From the NCBI GenBank assembly GCA_913060675.1, contig CAJXUS010000003.1, positions 1 through 64,000 on the forward strand: 64,000 bases of DNA, in the 5' to 3' direction. The stretch comes from an uncultured Rhodospirillales bacterium (GTDB taxonomy: Bacteria; Pseudomonadota; Alphaproteobacteria; Kiloniellales; Kiloniellaceae). Numbering within the stretch: the stretch's first letter is position 1; every line of letters starts with the position of its first letter. The notes under the pieces were generated by a model. That model searched no databases. It was given only the letters and a program-made list of their open reading frames with translations, and had not been told where the DNA came from. A program made the translations under genes and the position numbers. Below, piece by piece: positions 48,479 through 60,297 of the stretch.

Positions 48479-49342
48479 TTAAGCAATAGACACAGGATGT
48501 GCTTTTGCCAGTTTATCAAATTCAACCAGAACCGAAAGTAGCTCTGGAAGCTCTTGTACCCGGATCATGTTTGGCCCATCGCAAGGCGCATTATCAGGAT
48601 CCTGGTGTGTTTCCATAAAGAGACCTGCAACACCAACTGAAACTGCTGCACGTGCCAATACTGAAATAAATTCTCGTTGCCCGCCTGAAGTGGCACCTTG
48701 TCCACCTGGCTGAGCTACAGAATGTGTGGCGTCAAACACGACAGGACAACCCGTTTGAAGAGCCATAATCGGGAGAGAACGCATATCAGATACAAGTGTG
48801 TTGTAGCCGAAAGATGCTCCGCGCTCACAAACCATTACCTTATCATTACCAGAGTCGATGATTTTTTGTGAAACGTTTGCCATATCCCAAGGGGCCAAAA
48901 ATTGCCCTTTTTTGACATTAATCGCTCGGCCCGTGTTTGCTGCTGCAACCAAAAGATCTGTTTGGCGACAAAGAAATGCAGGAATTTGCAAAACATCAAC
49001 AACCTGAGCAACTGGTTCGCATTGTTGCGCAGAATGCACATCCGTAATTACCGGGCAGCCAAACTTTGATTTGATTTCTTCAAAGACAGATAAAGCTTCA
49101 TCCATGCCGATACCACGTGATGAATCCAGACTGGTACGGTTCGCTTTATCGAAAGAACTTTTGTAAATCAGGGGAATAGAAAGTTTTTCGCAGGCCTTTG
49201 TTAAGGTCTCTGCCATTTCCAATGCGTGGGAACGGCTTTCCATTTGGCATGGGCCTGCAATCAATACAAACGGCAGATCATTTCCAAAAGTGACATTACC
49301 AACACGAACGTGGCGTGATTGAAGCCCTGCATGCACTGTCAT
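48479..49342 (-). CDS. kdsA: 3-Deoxy-8-phosphooctulonate (KDO8P) synthase
   Basis: 287 residues, TIM barrel. [34 protein letters not shown] and [14 protein letters not shown] are family signatures. It condenses PEP, the product of the adjacent enolase, with arabinose 5-phosphate to make the KDO precursor of lipopolysaccharide. The Gln-rich TDVHS/CQ residues resemble both metal and non-metal forms, and I do not assign a class. Confidence 0.97.
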   Translation of the reverse strand: MTVHAGLQSRHVRVGNVTFGNDLPFVLIAGPCQMESRSHALEMAETLTKACEKLSIPLIYKSSFDKANRTSLDSSRGIGMDEALSVFEEIKSKFGCPVITDVHSAQQCEPVAQVVDVLQIPAFLCRQTDLLVAAANTGRAINVKKGQFLAPWDMANVSQKIIDSGNDKVMVCERGASFGYNTLVSDMRSLPIMALQTGCPVVFDATHSVAQPGGQGATSGGQREFISVLARAAVSVGVAGLFMETHQDPDNAPCDGPNMIRVQELPELLSVLVEFDKLAKAHPVSIA

Positions 49343-49384
49343 AGATTATATCTTTCTATTCTACCCTAATATTACATCACCCAC

Positions 49385-51028
<1,644 letters not shown>

Positions 51029-51043
51029 TTAAATCAGTTTCAA

Positions 51044-51070
51044 CAAAACCGGGACCCTAATGGTCCCGGT
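51044..51070 (-). terminator. Hairpin terminator between secG and pyrG
   Basis: ACCGGGACC (51048-51056) and GGTCCCGGT (51062-51070) pair perfectly around CTAAT. On the minus strand the stem ends into TTTTGTTG. It would end much of the tpiA-secG transcript before pyrG, or act as a partial attenuator. Confidence 0.75.
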
Positions 51071-51103
51071 CAATGATAGTACGTATCGGAAATAATCCGA
51101 AAC

Positions 51104-51436
51104 TTATTCTGAAACCGGCGGAGCAACTGGCTGCTCACTCTCGGTTGGAGCCACTGGTGCGATGATATCATCAGCAATAGATCGCGTGCTACCTGTATCG
51201 GCAAGTACGGTCAACAAAAGGCTTGAAGCAATAAATGCCGCAGCAAGAATAGCAGTGGTACGCGTTAACAAATTAGCGGTACCTTGTCCTGTAAGGAATC
51301 CACCAAAACCGCCAGAGCCGCCACCGCCACCACTTCCGCCCATACCAAGACCACCACCTTCGCTCTTCTGAACGAGGACGACGCTGATAAGCGATAGCGT
51401 AATCAACAAATGAATGACCAATAATACTTCGTTCAT
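51104..51436 (-). CDS. secG: Preprotein translocase subunit SecG
   Basis: About 110 residues. Two membrane helices (about 3-22 and 53-73) flank the conserved LVQKSEGGGLGMGGSGG stretch and a Gly-rich loop; the acidic/Pro-rich tail is usual in alphaproteobacteria. Auxiliary subunit of SecYEG. The frame opens at GTG 51472; ATG 51436 gives the family N-terminus MNEVLLVIHLL. Confidence 0.95.
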   Translation of the reverse strand: MNEVLLVIHLLITLSLISVVLVQKSEGGGLGMGGSGGGGGSGGFGGFLTGQGTANLLTRTTAILAAAFIASSLLLTVLADTGSTRSIADDIIAPVAPTESEQPVAPPVSE

Positions 51437-51584
51437 CGTTAGTAGTCTCTCAAAACTTTCCGGGATTCTCACCCCAATTTAACACACCCATAACGCCTTA
51501 TATCTCAACCGTAATATAAAACTATTGTGCGCCTATATAGATCTTTACAGGCTATTTAGCCTTTTCCAACCGATATGGCTAGAC

Positions 51585-52331
51585 TCATCTGACACCAATT
51601 GCCCAAAAATCTTCAACTTTTAAACTTGCACCGCCAACAAGTGCGCCATCAACGTTTGAAACTGCCAGCAATTCCGCGGCGTTAGAGGGCTTAACAGATC
51701 CCCCGTAAAGGATGTTTATTTTTTGAGCAGAATCATTTCCAAATCGAGAGACAAGTAATCCTCTGATGAAATTATGGACTTCTGCCACATCATCAGGAGT
51801 TGCCGTTTTGCCTGTGCCAATAGCCCAAACCGGTTCATAGGCCAACACAATGCGGCTAGGATCAGCATCATCAGGAAGAGACTGGCCAACCTGCTCTTCA
51901 ATAACCTTCAGAGTATTCCCTGAGACACGCTCGCCTTCAGTTTCACCAATACAGATGATGGGAATAAGTCCCGCTTTCAAGGCCGCAGCACTTTTTGCCT
52001 TTACGTCAGCATTACTTTCACCGTGGTCAGTTCTTCTTTCAGAATGACCGGTCAAAACATAGCCGCACCCAATGTCTTTCAAAAGTTCCGCAGAAGTATC
52101 TCCGGTGTGAGCACCCGATACATTCGCGTGGCAATCCTGACCACCAACAGAAAGTTTCGTATTTTTAGTTTGAGCAAGGACGGAACCAAGTAGGGCTGCT
52201 GGAGGGCAAACGACAAAGTCGGTTGGAACATCTTGTTGTTCAATTCTTGATAACAGCCCACTTACCAGCTCAGAGGCAAAGGAAACGGACCCATTCATTT
52301 TCCAGTTACCCGCAATGAGTTTACGCACCAT
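51585..52331 (-). CDS. tpiA: Triosephosphate isomerase
   Basis: 248 residues. NWKMNG with catalytic Lys, GHSERR with catalytic His, YEPVWAIGTGKTATP with catalytic Glu, and ILYGGSVKPSN phosphate loop. Interconverts DHAP and glyceraldehyde 3-phosphate. First gene of the minus-strand run to eno; divergent from ppiD. Confidence 0.98.
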   Translation of the reverse strand: MVRKLIAGNWKMNGSVSFASELVSGLLSRIEQQDVPTDFVVCPPAALLGSVLAQTKNTKLSVGGQDCHANVSGAHTGDTSAELLKDIGCGYVLTGHSERRTDHGESNADVKAKSAAALKAGLIPIICIGETEGERVSGNTLKVIEEQVGQSLPDDADPSRIVLAYEPVWAIGTGKTATPDDVAEVHNFIRGLLVSRFGNDSAQKINILYGGSVKPSNAAELLAVSNVDGALVGGASLKVEDFWAIGVR

Positions 52332-52535
52332 AATCGATTCTCCCTGTGAAATATCGGCATATCTATACAGTCTCTATTCGAACAAACCAAGACCGAAGAG
52401 GTAATTCTCCTGTTATCAAGGACCGTTATGAAGGCCTGATATAAAGGTCCTATATATAAGAAGGATTTTTGCGCTCAGTTTCGATCGTAAGAGATCACAA
52501 CTATGGCACCGAGTGTATAAACTTCAAAAACGCTG

Positions 52536-52564
52536 TTGCCCCAAGATAGCTCCGTCCTTAATAT
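52536..52564 (+). promoter_or_regulatory. Putative promoter of ppiD-trpE
   Basis: TTGCCC (52536-52541), 17-base spacer, TAATAT (52559-52564), 54 bases before the ppiD ATG in the 286-base gap diverging from tpiA. Spacing is ideal and the -10 strong; the -35 keeps TTG. Assigned by eye. Confidence 0.5.
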
Positions 52565-52617
52565 GCCCGCACGATTATATATTATTCAATCATTCTGTAG
52601 AATTTCACGGGTAAGTT

Positions 52618-54519
52618 ATGGCTCATAAAAAACCAGGCCTTTTCAAGCGTATTGTTGTTATAGCACTTTTCTCCCTCTTAATATTAAGCTTTGCTGCTTG
52701 GGGGATCCAAGACATCTTCTTGAATTTAGGGTCAAATCAGGTCGTAGCCAAAGTTGGAGACATCGAAGTCACTCAGACTGAATTTTCCAACGGCCTTACT
52801 CGCGAAACCAATAGTATCGCTCAACAATTGGGCCGTGCTATTGATTTCCAAGAAGCCCAACAGCTCGGCCTCACAAACAGAGTAGTTGCTCAGCTTGTAA
52901 GCCAGGCCTTGTTTACCCTTCAATCTCAAGAAATGGGGCTAACAGTTTCTGAAGCGCAATTGAGAGAAGAAATTTTGAAAATTGATGCTTTCAAAAACGA
53001 ACTTGGAGATTTTGATGCTAACCGTTTTCAAAATACGCTTTATCAGGCAGGCATGTCTGAAGCCACTTTCCTTCGCGATCTATCCAAAGATATTGAACGC
53101 CAACAAATCAACAATGCCATAACCAATGCCATTCCTGTTCCGACTAAATTAGCTGAACAGCTTTATACCTATACCAGCGAAAAACGTTTGGTTGATTACA
53201 TCGAAATTCCATATTCACGATTTGACAACATGGCCCCGGCCACCGATACGGAGCTTTCTTCTTATTACGAAACAGAGAAACAAAATTATCTGGCGCCTGA
53301 ATTCAAATCCGTAAGTTATCTTCATCTCGACCCAAAAGAAGTCGCAAAAACCGTTACGCTTTCTGAGGAGCAAATCGAAGAAGAATTCCTCGCACAAAAA
53401 GATAGCCTGTCTCTTCCTGATCGTCGCAGTTTGGTTCAAATGCTTCTCAGCGATGAAGCGCAGGGCAAAGAAGCTCATGACAAGCTCCTCGGCGGCGCAG
53501 AATTTAATGCTGTTGCCAAAGAGTTAACCGGGTCCGAAAGCATCGATCTCGGTGTTATGGAGCAATCTGATCTATTGCCGGAGCTTGGACCAGAAGTGTT
53601 CGCGCTCGAGACCGCAGGCATTACCGCACCTATTCAATCCCCTCTTGGATGGCACATTATCTCTGTAGAGGAAATTTCACCTGCAAGAGAAGCCGTTTTT
53701 GAGGAAGTACGCGAACAAGTAACAAAAGATGCTGCGCTGCGTGTTGCCACTGATGAACTTATCTCTCTCGCAAACCAATTAGATGACGAAATTGCTTCAG
53801 GTGCGGACCTCATCGAAGCCGCAACTAAACTTGGTTTGATTATGTCCTCTTATAATGAAATCGATTCAGATGGCCGTGATCGCGATGGGTTGCCTCTTAT
53901 GGGTCTTTCTGAAAACAACAAGTTTCAAGAAGTTCTCGGGCAGACCGGAACAGATGCCGACAGCCTCCTTACCGAGCTTGATGACGGTGGATATTTTATC
54001 CTTAAAGTTAATTCAATAACTCCAGCGGCACCACGCGCACTTCAGGAAATCAAATCTGAATTGACGCAGGCATGGCTTGTAAACCGTAAAAACGATGAGA
54101 CAAAGAAGATCGCAGAAAAATTGGCTGATGAATCTCGTAACGGTACTGCGCTTCAAGCCGTAACCGATGAAGCGGCTGAGTTGATCAAATTTGGTATAGA
54201 GATCAACCGCTTTTCATCAAACGTTGGCGAAGCACTTGCTCCTGCGCTCGTAAGAGACATCTACAAAGCGAAAAAAGGTGACACTCTTACCGGACAGGCT
54301 GACAATGGTTATCTCATCGCGACGGTCAGCGGGATTGTACAGGCCGATTTAAGCAGCCAAGCTGAAGCTGTCGATAGTGTAAAAACAACCGTCGAAGGCT
54401 CATATAAGAATGACGTTTATTCTCAGTATCTTGCGGCCCTTAGACAGGATTTCGGTGTAGAGATAAACCAGAGCTCTATCGATCAAGTCATCAACCCTTA
54501 TGGCACGTCTCCGTACTAA
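52618..54519 (+). CDS. ppiD: Membrane-anchored peptidyl-prolyl isomerase PpiD
   Basis: 633 residues. One membrane helix (about 11-32, IVVIALFSLLILSFAAWGIQ) anchors a SurA_N-like chaperone domain, a parvulin (PpiC) domain (about 265-360) and a C-terminal extension. The parvulin domain looks divergent. PpiD assists proteins leaving the Sec translocon in the periplasm. Its TAA overlaps the trpE ATG (TAATG), so trpE is translationally coupled to it. Confidence 0.92.
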   Translation: MAHKKPGLFKRIVVIALFSLLILSFAAWGIQDIFLNLGSNQVVAKVGDIEVTQTEFSNGLTRETNSIAQQLGRAIDFQEAQQLGLTNRVVAQLVSQALFTLQSQEMGLTVSEAQLREEILKIDAFKNELGDFDANRFQNTLYQAGMSEATFLRDLSKDIERQQINNAITNAIPVPTKLAEQLYTYTSEKRLVDYIEIPYSRFDNMAPATDTELSSYYETEKQNYLAPEFKSVSYLHLDPKEVAKTVTLSEEQIEEEFLAQKDSLSLPDRRSLVQMLLSDEAQGKEAHDKLLGGAEFNAVAKELTGSESIDLGVMEQSDLLPELGPEVFALETAGITAPIQSPLGWHIISVEEISPAREAVFEEVREQVTKDAALRVATDELISLANQLDDEIASGADLIEAATKLGLIMSSYNEIDSDGRDRDGLPLMGLSENNKFQEVLGQTGTDADSLLTELDDGGYFILKVNSITPAAPRALQEIKSELTQAWLVNRKNDETKKIAEKLADESRNGTALQAVTDEAAELIKFGIEINRFSSNVGEALAPALVRDIYKAKKGDTLTGQADNGYLIATVSGIVQADLSSQAEAVDSVKTTVEGSYKNDVYSQYLAALRQDFGVEINQSSIDQVINPYGTSPY

Positions 54520-56036
54520 TGACAGAACCCATTACATACGAAGCTTTCTCAGCAATATATAATAACAACAAGCCACAAGTGGTTTGGACAACACTCATTG
54601 CTGATTTGGAAACGCCTGTTTCTGCCTTTCTCAAACTGGCGGAACAAAGAGCAAACAGCTTTCTCTTTGAATCTGTCGAGGGTGGGAACACCATTGGCCG
54701 CTATTCTTTTATCGGGTTTGATCCTGACTTGGTATGGCGTTGCAATGGGGCGAAGGCTGAAATCAACAGGCATTATAAAACAAAGCCTAATGCTTTCGTA
54801 GCCGAACAAGACACTGCCTTGGAAAGCCTGCGTAAGCTGGTTGCTGAATGTAGGTTCGATCTTCCAGAAGACCTACCGCCAATGGCAGCAGGTATTGTTG
54901 GTTATATGGGATATGAAACCGTCAGACAGATGGAACATCTCCCCACAGAAAACCCTGATCCTTTAGGACTCCCAGAAGGCATGTATCTTCGCCCAACGGT
55001 CACAGCCATTTTTGACCGGGTAGAAGATCAAATTCTGGTAACGACAGCTGTTTGGCCTGAAGACGGTATATCTGCAAGAGAAGCTTTTGAAAAATCCCAT
55101 GACAGACTAGCAGCTGTTACCGCTGATTTTAATGTACCTCTGGAGCATAAACCTGAATCTTTCGAGGGCGATCTCGTTCTCCCAGAAACAGCGTCTAATC
55201 TTTCGCGTGAAGAATTCCATAAAATGATTGAGCAGGCCAAAGAGTATATTTTGGCTGGCGATATATTTCAGGTCGTTCTTTCGCAAAGGTTCTCCGTTCC
55301 CTTTACCCTTCCCCCCTTTGCTCTCTATCGCGCCCTGAGGAGGTTGAATCCATCACCGTTTTTATTTTATTTAAACTTTGGTGATTTTTCAGTGGTTGGT
55401 TCCAGTCCAGAAATTTTGGTCCGCGTTAGAGATGGCAAGGTGACCATTCGTCCAATTGCCGGAACGAGAAAACGCGGTGCCAATGCAGCTGAAGATAAAG
55501 AACTTGCTGCTGACTTGCTGTCTGATCCTAAAGAACTCGCTGAGCACCTGATGTTACTGGATTTGGGTAGAAACGACGTTGGCCGCGTAGCTGAGGTCGG
55601 GTCTATTCAAGTAACAGAGCGCATGATCATCGAATTATACAGTCATGTCATGCACATCGTATCCAACGTCGAAGGGACGCTTGATACCAAACGTGCAGAT
55701 ATGATCGACGCCCTTGCAGCAGGTTTTCCAGCTGGGACTGTTTCTGGAGCCCCAAAAGTTCGCGCGATGGAAATCATTGACGAACTTGAACCAGAACGGC
55801 GTGGCATCTATGGCGGTGCAGTTGGATACTTTGGTGCTGGTGGCGGCATGGATACATGTATCGCCTTACGTACAGCGATCATCAAAGATCAGACCATGTA
55901 CATTCAAGCGGGTGCGGGCGTTGTCGCTGATTCAATCCCTGAATCTGAGTATCAAGAATGCCACAACAAAGCACGTGCTCTTATTAGAGCAGCGGAAGAA
56001 GCCGTTCGCTTTGCGGCTCAAAAAAGTAACATCTAA
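54519..56036 (+). CDS. trpE: Anthranilate synthase component I
   Basis: 505 residues. An N-terminal regulatory region contains LLESVEG-like FLFESVEGG (Trp feedback site), and the chorismate-binding domain has PIAGTRKRG, LLDLGRNDVGRV and SGAPKVRAMEIIDELE. Makes anthranilate from chorismate with TrpG. Coupled to ppiD by TAATG, with no room for a trp attenuator. Its partner trpG lies 4.4 kb downstream, beyond three unrelated minus-strand genes. Confidence 0.97.
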   Translation: MTEPITYEAFSAIYNNNKPQVVWTTLIADLETPVSAFLKLAEQRANSFLFESVEGGNTIGRYSFIGFDPDLVWRCNGAKAEINRHYKTKPNAFVAEQDTALESLRKLVAECRFDLPEDLPPMAAGIVGYMGYETVRQMEHLPTENPDPLGLPEGMYLRPTVTAIFDRVEDQILVTTAVWPEDGISAREAFEKSHDRLAAVTADFNVPLEHKPESFEGDLVLPETASNLSREEFHKMIEQAKEYILAGDIFQVVLSQRFSVPFTLPPFALYRALRRLNPSPFLFYLNFGDFSVVGSSPEILVRVRDGKVTIRPIAGTRKRGANAAEDKELAADLLSDPKELAEHLMLLDLGRNDVGRVAEVGSIQVTERMIIELYSHVMHIVSNVEGTLDTKRADMIDALAAGFPAGTVSGAPKVRAMEIIDELEPERRGIYGGAVGYFGAGGGMDTCIALRTAIIKDQTMYIQAGAGVVADSIPESEYQECHNKARALIRAAEEAVRFAAQKSNI

Positions 56037-56056
56037 AGTAAATATAGAATATTTAG

Positions 56057-56094
56057 AAAAGCTGGTTAGAGAACTTACTCTGCCAGCTTTTTTA
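56057..56094. terminator. Terminator between convergent trpE and the deacetylase gene
   Basis: AAAAGCTGG (56057-56065) pairs with CCAGCTTTT (56083-56091), extended inside by AGAG/CTCT, and followed by TTT on the plus strand. It overlaps the end of the deacetylase frame (stop at 56075) and also ends in a T tract when read on the minus strand, so it could serve both genes. Confidence 0.8.
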
Positions 56095-57289
56095 ACGCCA
56101 GAATCTCAGAGATGGAAACAACGTTGAAACCACGGTTTTCTGCAGATTTGATCCATTGATGCAAGACTCTTATCGTTGTTTTGTGTGGGTGACCAATAGC
56201 AATGGCATGGCCATTTTTCAGAGCAATTCTTTCCGTTAATTTTAGCTGGGCTTCAATTTTGTCCGGATCTTGATAATCGTTATCAAGAAATGTATCCCTC
56301 CTCAGCACAGGAACACCTAGCGAAGCAGCCGTTTCCGCAGCAACACTATTTGGCGATGTTCGAGAGTCCATAAAGAAATGGTCGGTTTTCTCAATGCGCT
56401 GCATAACAACCTTCATGCCACGATCCCAACCTGTAAACTTACTGCCCATGTGATTGTTGATCCCGATATAGCCATCAAACTGGGCCATCCCCCATTCAAA
56501 TCGAGACAGTATCTCTTGATCAGAAAGGCCCGTGAGGAGAGCCTGCGGTCCAGGATCTGCTCGTCCTAAAGGCTCCATAGGCACATGTAACATAAGTTCA
56601 TGCCCTTTTTCCCGTGCGGCTTTAGTCATGACTTGAACATCAGGGGCATACGTCATGAAAGAAAGGGTAACCACGCCAGGAAGTTCAATGGCGAGCTCTG
56701 CGCCTTTCCGATTAACACCGACATCATCAAGCACAATAGCAATCATTGGGCGCTCAGGTCGCTTCCAGGACTGCTTTGCTAGAGAGTTATTATTAACAGG
56801 AGGAAGAGATGCGACCTCACCTTCACTCTCCTGTGTAAGGTCATTTTGAGGCTCAATATACCCCTCACCCTTTTCAACTACATCCTCTGTTACTGTTCGA
56901 GGGGGTATTTTGATTGTTTTCTCTGGTATCGAAATCGTTACACTTGGTGGAAGTTTGACGATTTCAGAAGAAGCGCCATCGTCAATAACTGTGTCATCAA
57001 CAGAGATATTCCCAAGATTAATGGGGTGAGGCTTATTAGCAGGTGCCGCTTCAAGTGCCTTAATTTTAGCTTGTTCTTCAGTTTGTTCTAGAGTTTGTTC
57101 TACGAGCTTATGGGGATCGTCGTCCCCCTTATCACTGCGTTGGAAAACCAACAATGAGGATATTGTTATGGCCAGAAAAAACACAAATCCGAGAACTATA
57201 AACAAGTTTCCAGCCTGAAACCGTCTCTTGTGATGAGAGGATTTCGACTTACCCGATTTTTTGGGCTCTGATTTGCGTTTTTTTGACAT
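56075..57289 (-). CDS. Divergent polysaccharide deacetylase family protein
   Basis: 404 residues. A basic cytosolic start, one membrane helix (about 28-50), a long Pro/Glu-rich periplasmic spacer, then a deacetylase-like (NodB-fold, YibQ/DUF610) domain from about 178: MIAIVLDDVGVN, ELMLHVPMEP, NNHMGSKFT and AIGHPHKTTI. It is thought to act on periplasmic polysaccharide or peptidoglycan, but the substrate is not known. In many alphaproteobacteria this family lies next to a ctpA peptidase and rppH; that context is absent here. Confidence 0.9.
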   Translation of the reverse strand: MSKKRKSEPKKSGKSKSSHHKRRFQAGNLFIVLGFVFFLAITISSLLVFQRSDKGDDDPHKLVEQTLEQTEEQAKIKALEAAPANKPHPINLGNISVDDTVIDDGASSEIVKLPPSVTISIPEKTIKIPPRTVTEDVVEKGEGYIEPQNDLTQESEGEVASLPPVNNNSLAKQSWKRPERPMIAIVLDDVGVNRKGAELAIELPGVVTLSFMTYAPDVQVMTKAAREKGHELMLHVPMEPLGRADPGPQALLTGLSDQEILSRFEWGMAQFDGYIGINNHMGSKFTGWDRGMKVVMQRIEKTDHFFMDSRTSPNSVAAETAASLGVPVLRRDTFLDNDYQDPDKIEAQLKLTERIALKNGHAIAIGHPHKTTIRVLHQWIKSAENRGFNVVSISEILALKKLAE

Positions 57290-57386
57290 GAATCCGCTCT
57301 ACGATGAGGGTTCATATGTATATCAGCAATTCTCCAGTTGATAGAAAAAACTCTACCTACTTAGGAAATTTACCGAAAAAGAAATT

Positions 57387-57794
57387 CTATTTTTTGGCCT
57401 TATTATTTAACCGAGCAAAATCATTCAGTATCGGGCAATCTGGCCGATGATCCCCCTGGCATTTGTCGATAAGCTCGCTCAAGGTATCTTTCATGGACTG
57501 TAGTTCGGTAATTTTACGATCCATCTCTTCAACGTGTCGTCTCGCGAGCTCTTTTACCTGAGCACTCGCTCTGTTGCGGTCATTCCAAAGCGTTAACAAC
57601 GCAGAGACCTCACTTATGGAAAACCCGAGACTTCTGGCCCGTTGAATAAAACGAAGGGTTTGAATATCTTTTTCTTCATACGCCCTGTATCCCGCAGAAG
57701 TCCTACCGGCCGGGTCTATCAAACCTATTGATTCGTAATACCTAATTGTCTTTGCAGGTAAACCTGATTTAGTCGCAACTTGACCGATTTTCAT
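57387..57794 (-). CDS. cueR: Copper-responsive MerR-family regulator CueR
   Basis: 135 residues. A MerR winged helix-turn-helix (about 1-68: MKIGQVATKSGLPAKTIRYY), a dimerisation coiled coil, and the Cu(I)-binding loop with C112 and C120 (CQGDHRPDC, same spacing as CueR/HmrR). It activates copA on copper(I) excess. It is downstream of copA by four bases, so it is co-transcribed and controls the promoter at 60298-60328. Confidence 0.95.
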   Translation of the reverse strand: MKIGQVATKSGLPAKTIRYYESIGLIDPAGRTSAGYRAYEEKDIQTLRFIQRARSLGFSISEVSALLTLWNDRNRASAQVKELARRHVEEMDRKITELQSMKDTLSELIDKCQGDHRPDCPILNDFARLNNKAKK

Positions 57795-57798
57795 GATT

Positions 57799-60261
57799 TT
57801 AGTCGATCCGTTTCAGTGAAGAATAGAGTGAGAGGGAACTTGTCATTACGGTAACAGAGCTTAAAGCCATCGCAATTCCGGCTAACACAGGGTTAAGCAT
57901 ACCAGATGCCGCGAGGGGAATGCCGATAACGTTATACACAAAAGCGCCGAGCAAATTTTGCGCAATTTTTTGTCGAATGATACGTCCAGTTCGTATTGTT
58001 TTGTGTACCAGATAAGGATCGCTTTGGGTTAAGGAGGCATCTGCAGAGCCGATAGCAACATCAGTGCCATCGCCCATGGCCAAACCAACATCAGCCCCCG
58101 CCAGGGCAGGCGCATCATTGATGCCATCACCAACCATAACCACGCGTTCTCCCTTATCATGTAAGGCTTTAAGGCAAGATAGCTTGTCAGCAGGTAGTAG
58201 ATTTGCTTGGACATGATCAATACCCAATTCCTTGGCAACCATATCTGCTGCGGGCTTCTGGTCTCCGCTGAGCATCATGACTTTTAAGCCTTCTGCCTTA
58301 AGAGCAGAAATTGCCTTGTAGGACTGTTCTCTGATTTGATCTTTTAAGGCAAACACGCCCAAAACAACGATTACATCTCCATTTTTTTCTGCTAGCCAGA
58401 CAAGGGTTGAGCCCTCTTGCCCCGATTTCTCGGAAAAATCATCAAAATCGTTTGTATCAACGCCTTCCCTCTTCATCAGCTTGATACTGCCCATAAAGAG
58501 TTCATTTTGATCGACGCCACCCTTTACGCCAAGACCAGGTATGGCCTGAGAATTTTTGATTTCAGCAGGAGATACGCCTTCATGTTCTGCGTAATTTAAT
58601 ATCGCCTTCGAAAGGGGATGAGAACTATCCATGGATAAGCCAGAAGCCAGCGTCAAAATTTTCTTGGCAGGAAATTTATCCGACAAAAGACTATCTACCA
58701 CCTGGGGATGACCAGAAGTCAGAGTACCCGTTTTATCAAATACAACGGTCGTTGCGCTCGCTAATCCGTCTATAGCATCGGCGTTCTTTATCAAAATACC
58801 CATCCGGGCGGCTTGTCCGCTCCCGACCATGATCGCTGTAGGCGTTGCTAGTCCAAGTGCACATGGGCAAGCAATAACAAGAACAGTTACAGCATTGATT
58901 ATGGCAAACTCTAAAGGCGCCCCTCCTAAAAACCACCAATATATAAAAGTTCCTATTGCGATAACGAGCACAGAAGGAACAAAAATAGCACTCACCTGAT
59001 CAACAAGCTTTTGAATTTTTGGTTTACTTGTTCTGGCAGACTTAACTTGTTCTATAATTTGTGAAAGCTTGGAATCTTTCCCAAGTGTTGTTGGCTGAAC
59101 GCGAAGAAGCCCCTCACCATTGATTGTACCACCAATTAAGGGATCTCCAGCATTTTTGGACACAGGCATTGATTCGCCTGTAACCATAGCTTCATCAATT
59201 TGGCTGTGACCTGAAATAATAATGCCATCGACGGAAATTAAATCCCCTGGGCGAACAATAATAATATCGCCCTCTTGTACTTTACTCGCCGGGATCTCTT
59301 GTTGTTTTCCATTTCGTTCAACAATGGCCGTTGAAGGTTGTAGTTTCATCAAAGCTAGTAAAGCTTCGTTGGTTTTCCCTTTAGCCCTTTCTTCAAGAAT
59401 TTTACCCAAAAGCACAAGCGTAATAACCGCCGCAGATGCTTCGAAGTAAAGACTGTGTGCTATATGGGACGACCAAGATAACCACTCAGAAGTGTCGCCA
59501 AGCATAACAGCTACAGACAACCCAAAGGCTGCAGAGGTTCCAACTGCCACCAGCGTATCCATGTTGCTTTGACCATGGCGAAAAGCATTCCAAAACCCCT
59601 TATAAAATCGGGCTCCTGCAAGGACCTGAACAGGAAGGGCAAGCAAAAATTGAAATAATGGAGGGATTGTTAATTCTATACCAAATGGCATCAAAATCAT
59701 TTGGCCAACCAAAGGAACAGTTAGGATCATTGAAAGAATGAAAATCCCATAAGTTCTGGTTTGGCTCTCTTGCTCATTCAGCCCAGAAAACGATAAAATA
59801 TCATTTTTCTGAACAACGGCCTCATAACCAGATTCTGATATTTTAGCAATAAGCTGGCGCTCTATTGAATGGATATCATCACTTTCCTTGGAAAGAGAAA
59901 CTCTTGCGGCACCATTCATTAAATCAACGGAACTCGACCCAACTCCCGGCACTTGCATAATCGCTTTTTCGATCGAACGAACACACGCCGCGCAAGTCAT
60001 CCCTTTGATGCCGAGCTCAACTGTTCTCTCTTCTTGAGGGGACACAGGATTAACGATTTTAGCTTTATAACCTTTTTCAGAAAGAGCTTTCAAAAGGCGC
60101 TCCTTTTCAACAGTGCCGTCTGATATCACCATTGCAGAATTATTCATAAGGTCAGGCTGGGCTTCAATAACACCGTCAACAGACTCTAACGCCTTACCGA
60201 CAGAACGCACACAACCCGCACAACTCATACCGTCAATGCTCAATTCAATAGATTTTGACAT
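57799..60261 (-). CDS. copA: Copper(I)-exporting P1B-type ATPase CopA
   Basis: About 820 residues. Two N-terminal heavy-metal-binding domains (GMSCAGC at 11-17 and GMTCAAC near 87), eight membrane helices, the transport-site CPC in CPCALGLATPTA, actuator TGES, phosphorylation DKTGT, the HP motif SSHPL, and GDGINDAPAL. Exports Cu(I) to the periplasm. The frame opens at 60288; ATG 60261 gives the normal start MSKSIELSIDGMSC. In one operon with cueR. Confidence 0.96.
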   Translation of the reverse strand: MSKSIELSIDGMSCAGCVRSVGKALESVDGVIEAQPDLMNNSAMVISDGTVEKERLLKALSEKGYKAKIVNPVSPQEERTVELGIKGMTCAACVRSIEKAIMQVPGVGSSSVDLMNGAARVSLSKESDDIHSIERQLIAKISESGYEAVVQKNDILSFSGLNEQESQTRTYGIFILSMILTVPLVGQMILMPFGIELTIPPLFQFLLALPVQVLAGARFYKGFWNAFRHGQSNMDTLVAVGTSAAFGLSVAVMLGDTSEWLSWSSHIAHSLYFEASAAVITLVLLGKILEERAKGKTNEALLALMKLQPSTAIVERNGKQQEIPASKVQEGDIIIVRPGDLISVDGIIISGHSQIDEAMVTGESMPVSKNAGDPLIGGTINGEGLLRVQPTTLGKDSKLSQIIEQVKSARTSKPKIQKLVDQVSAIFVPSVLVIAIGTFIYWWFLGGAPLEFAIINAVTVLVIACPCALGLATPTAIMVGSGQAARMGILIKNADAIDGLASATTVVFDKTGTLTSGHPQVVDSLLSDKFPAKKILTLASGLSMDSSHPLSKAILNYAEHEGVSPAEIKNSQAIPGLGVKGGVDQNELFMGSIKLMKREGVDTNDFDDFSEKSGQEGSTLVWLAEKNGDVIVVLGVFALKDQIREQSYKAISALKAEGLKVMMLSGDQKPAADMVAKELGIDHVQANLLPADKLSCLKALHDKGERVVMVGDGINDAPALAGADVGLAMGDGTDVAIGSADASLTQSDPYLVHKTIRTGRIIRQKIAQNLLGAFVYNVIGIPLAASGMLNPVLAGIAMALSSVTVMTSSLSLYSSLKRID

Positions 60262-60297
60262 CTGCTGGCTTACTCTCAAAAATTCCAAGATGAGCCA

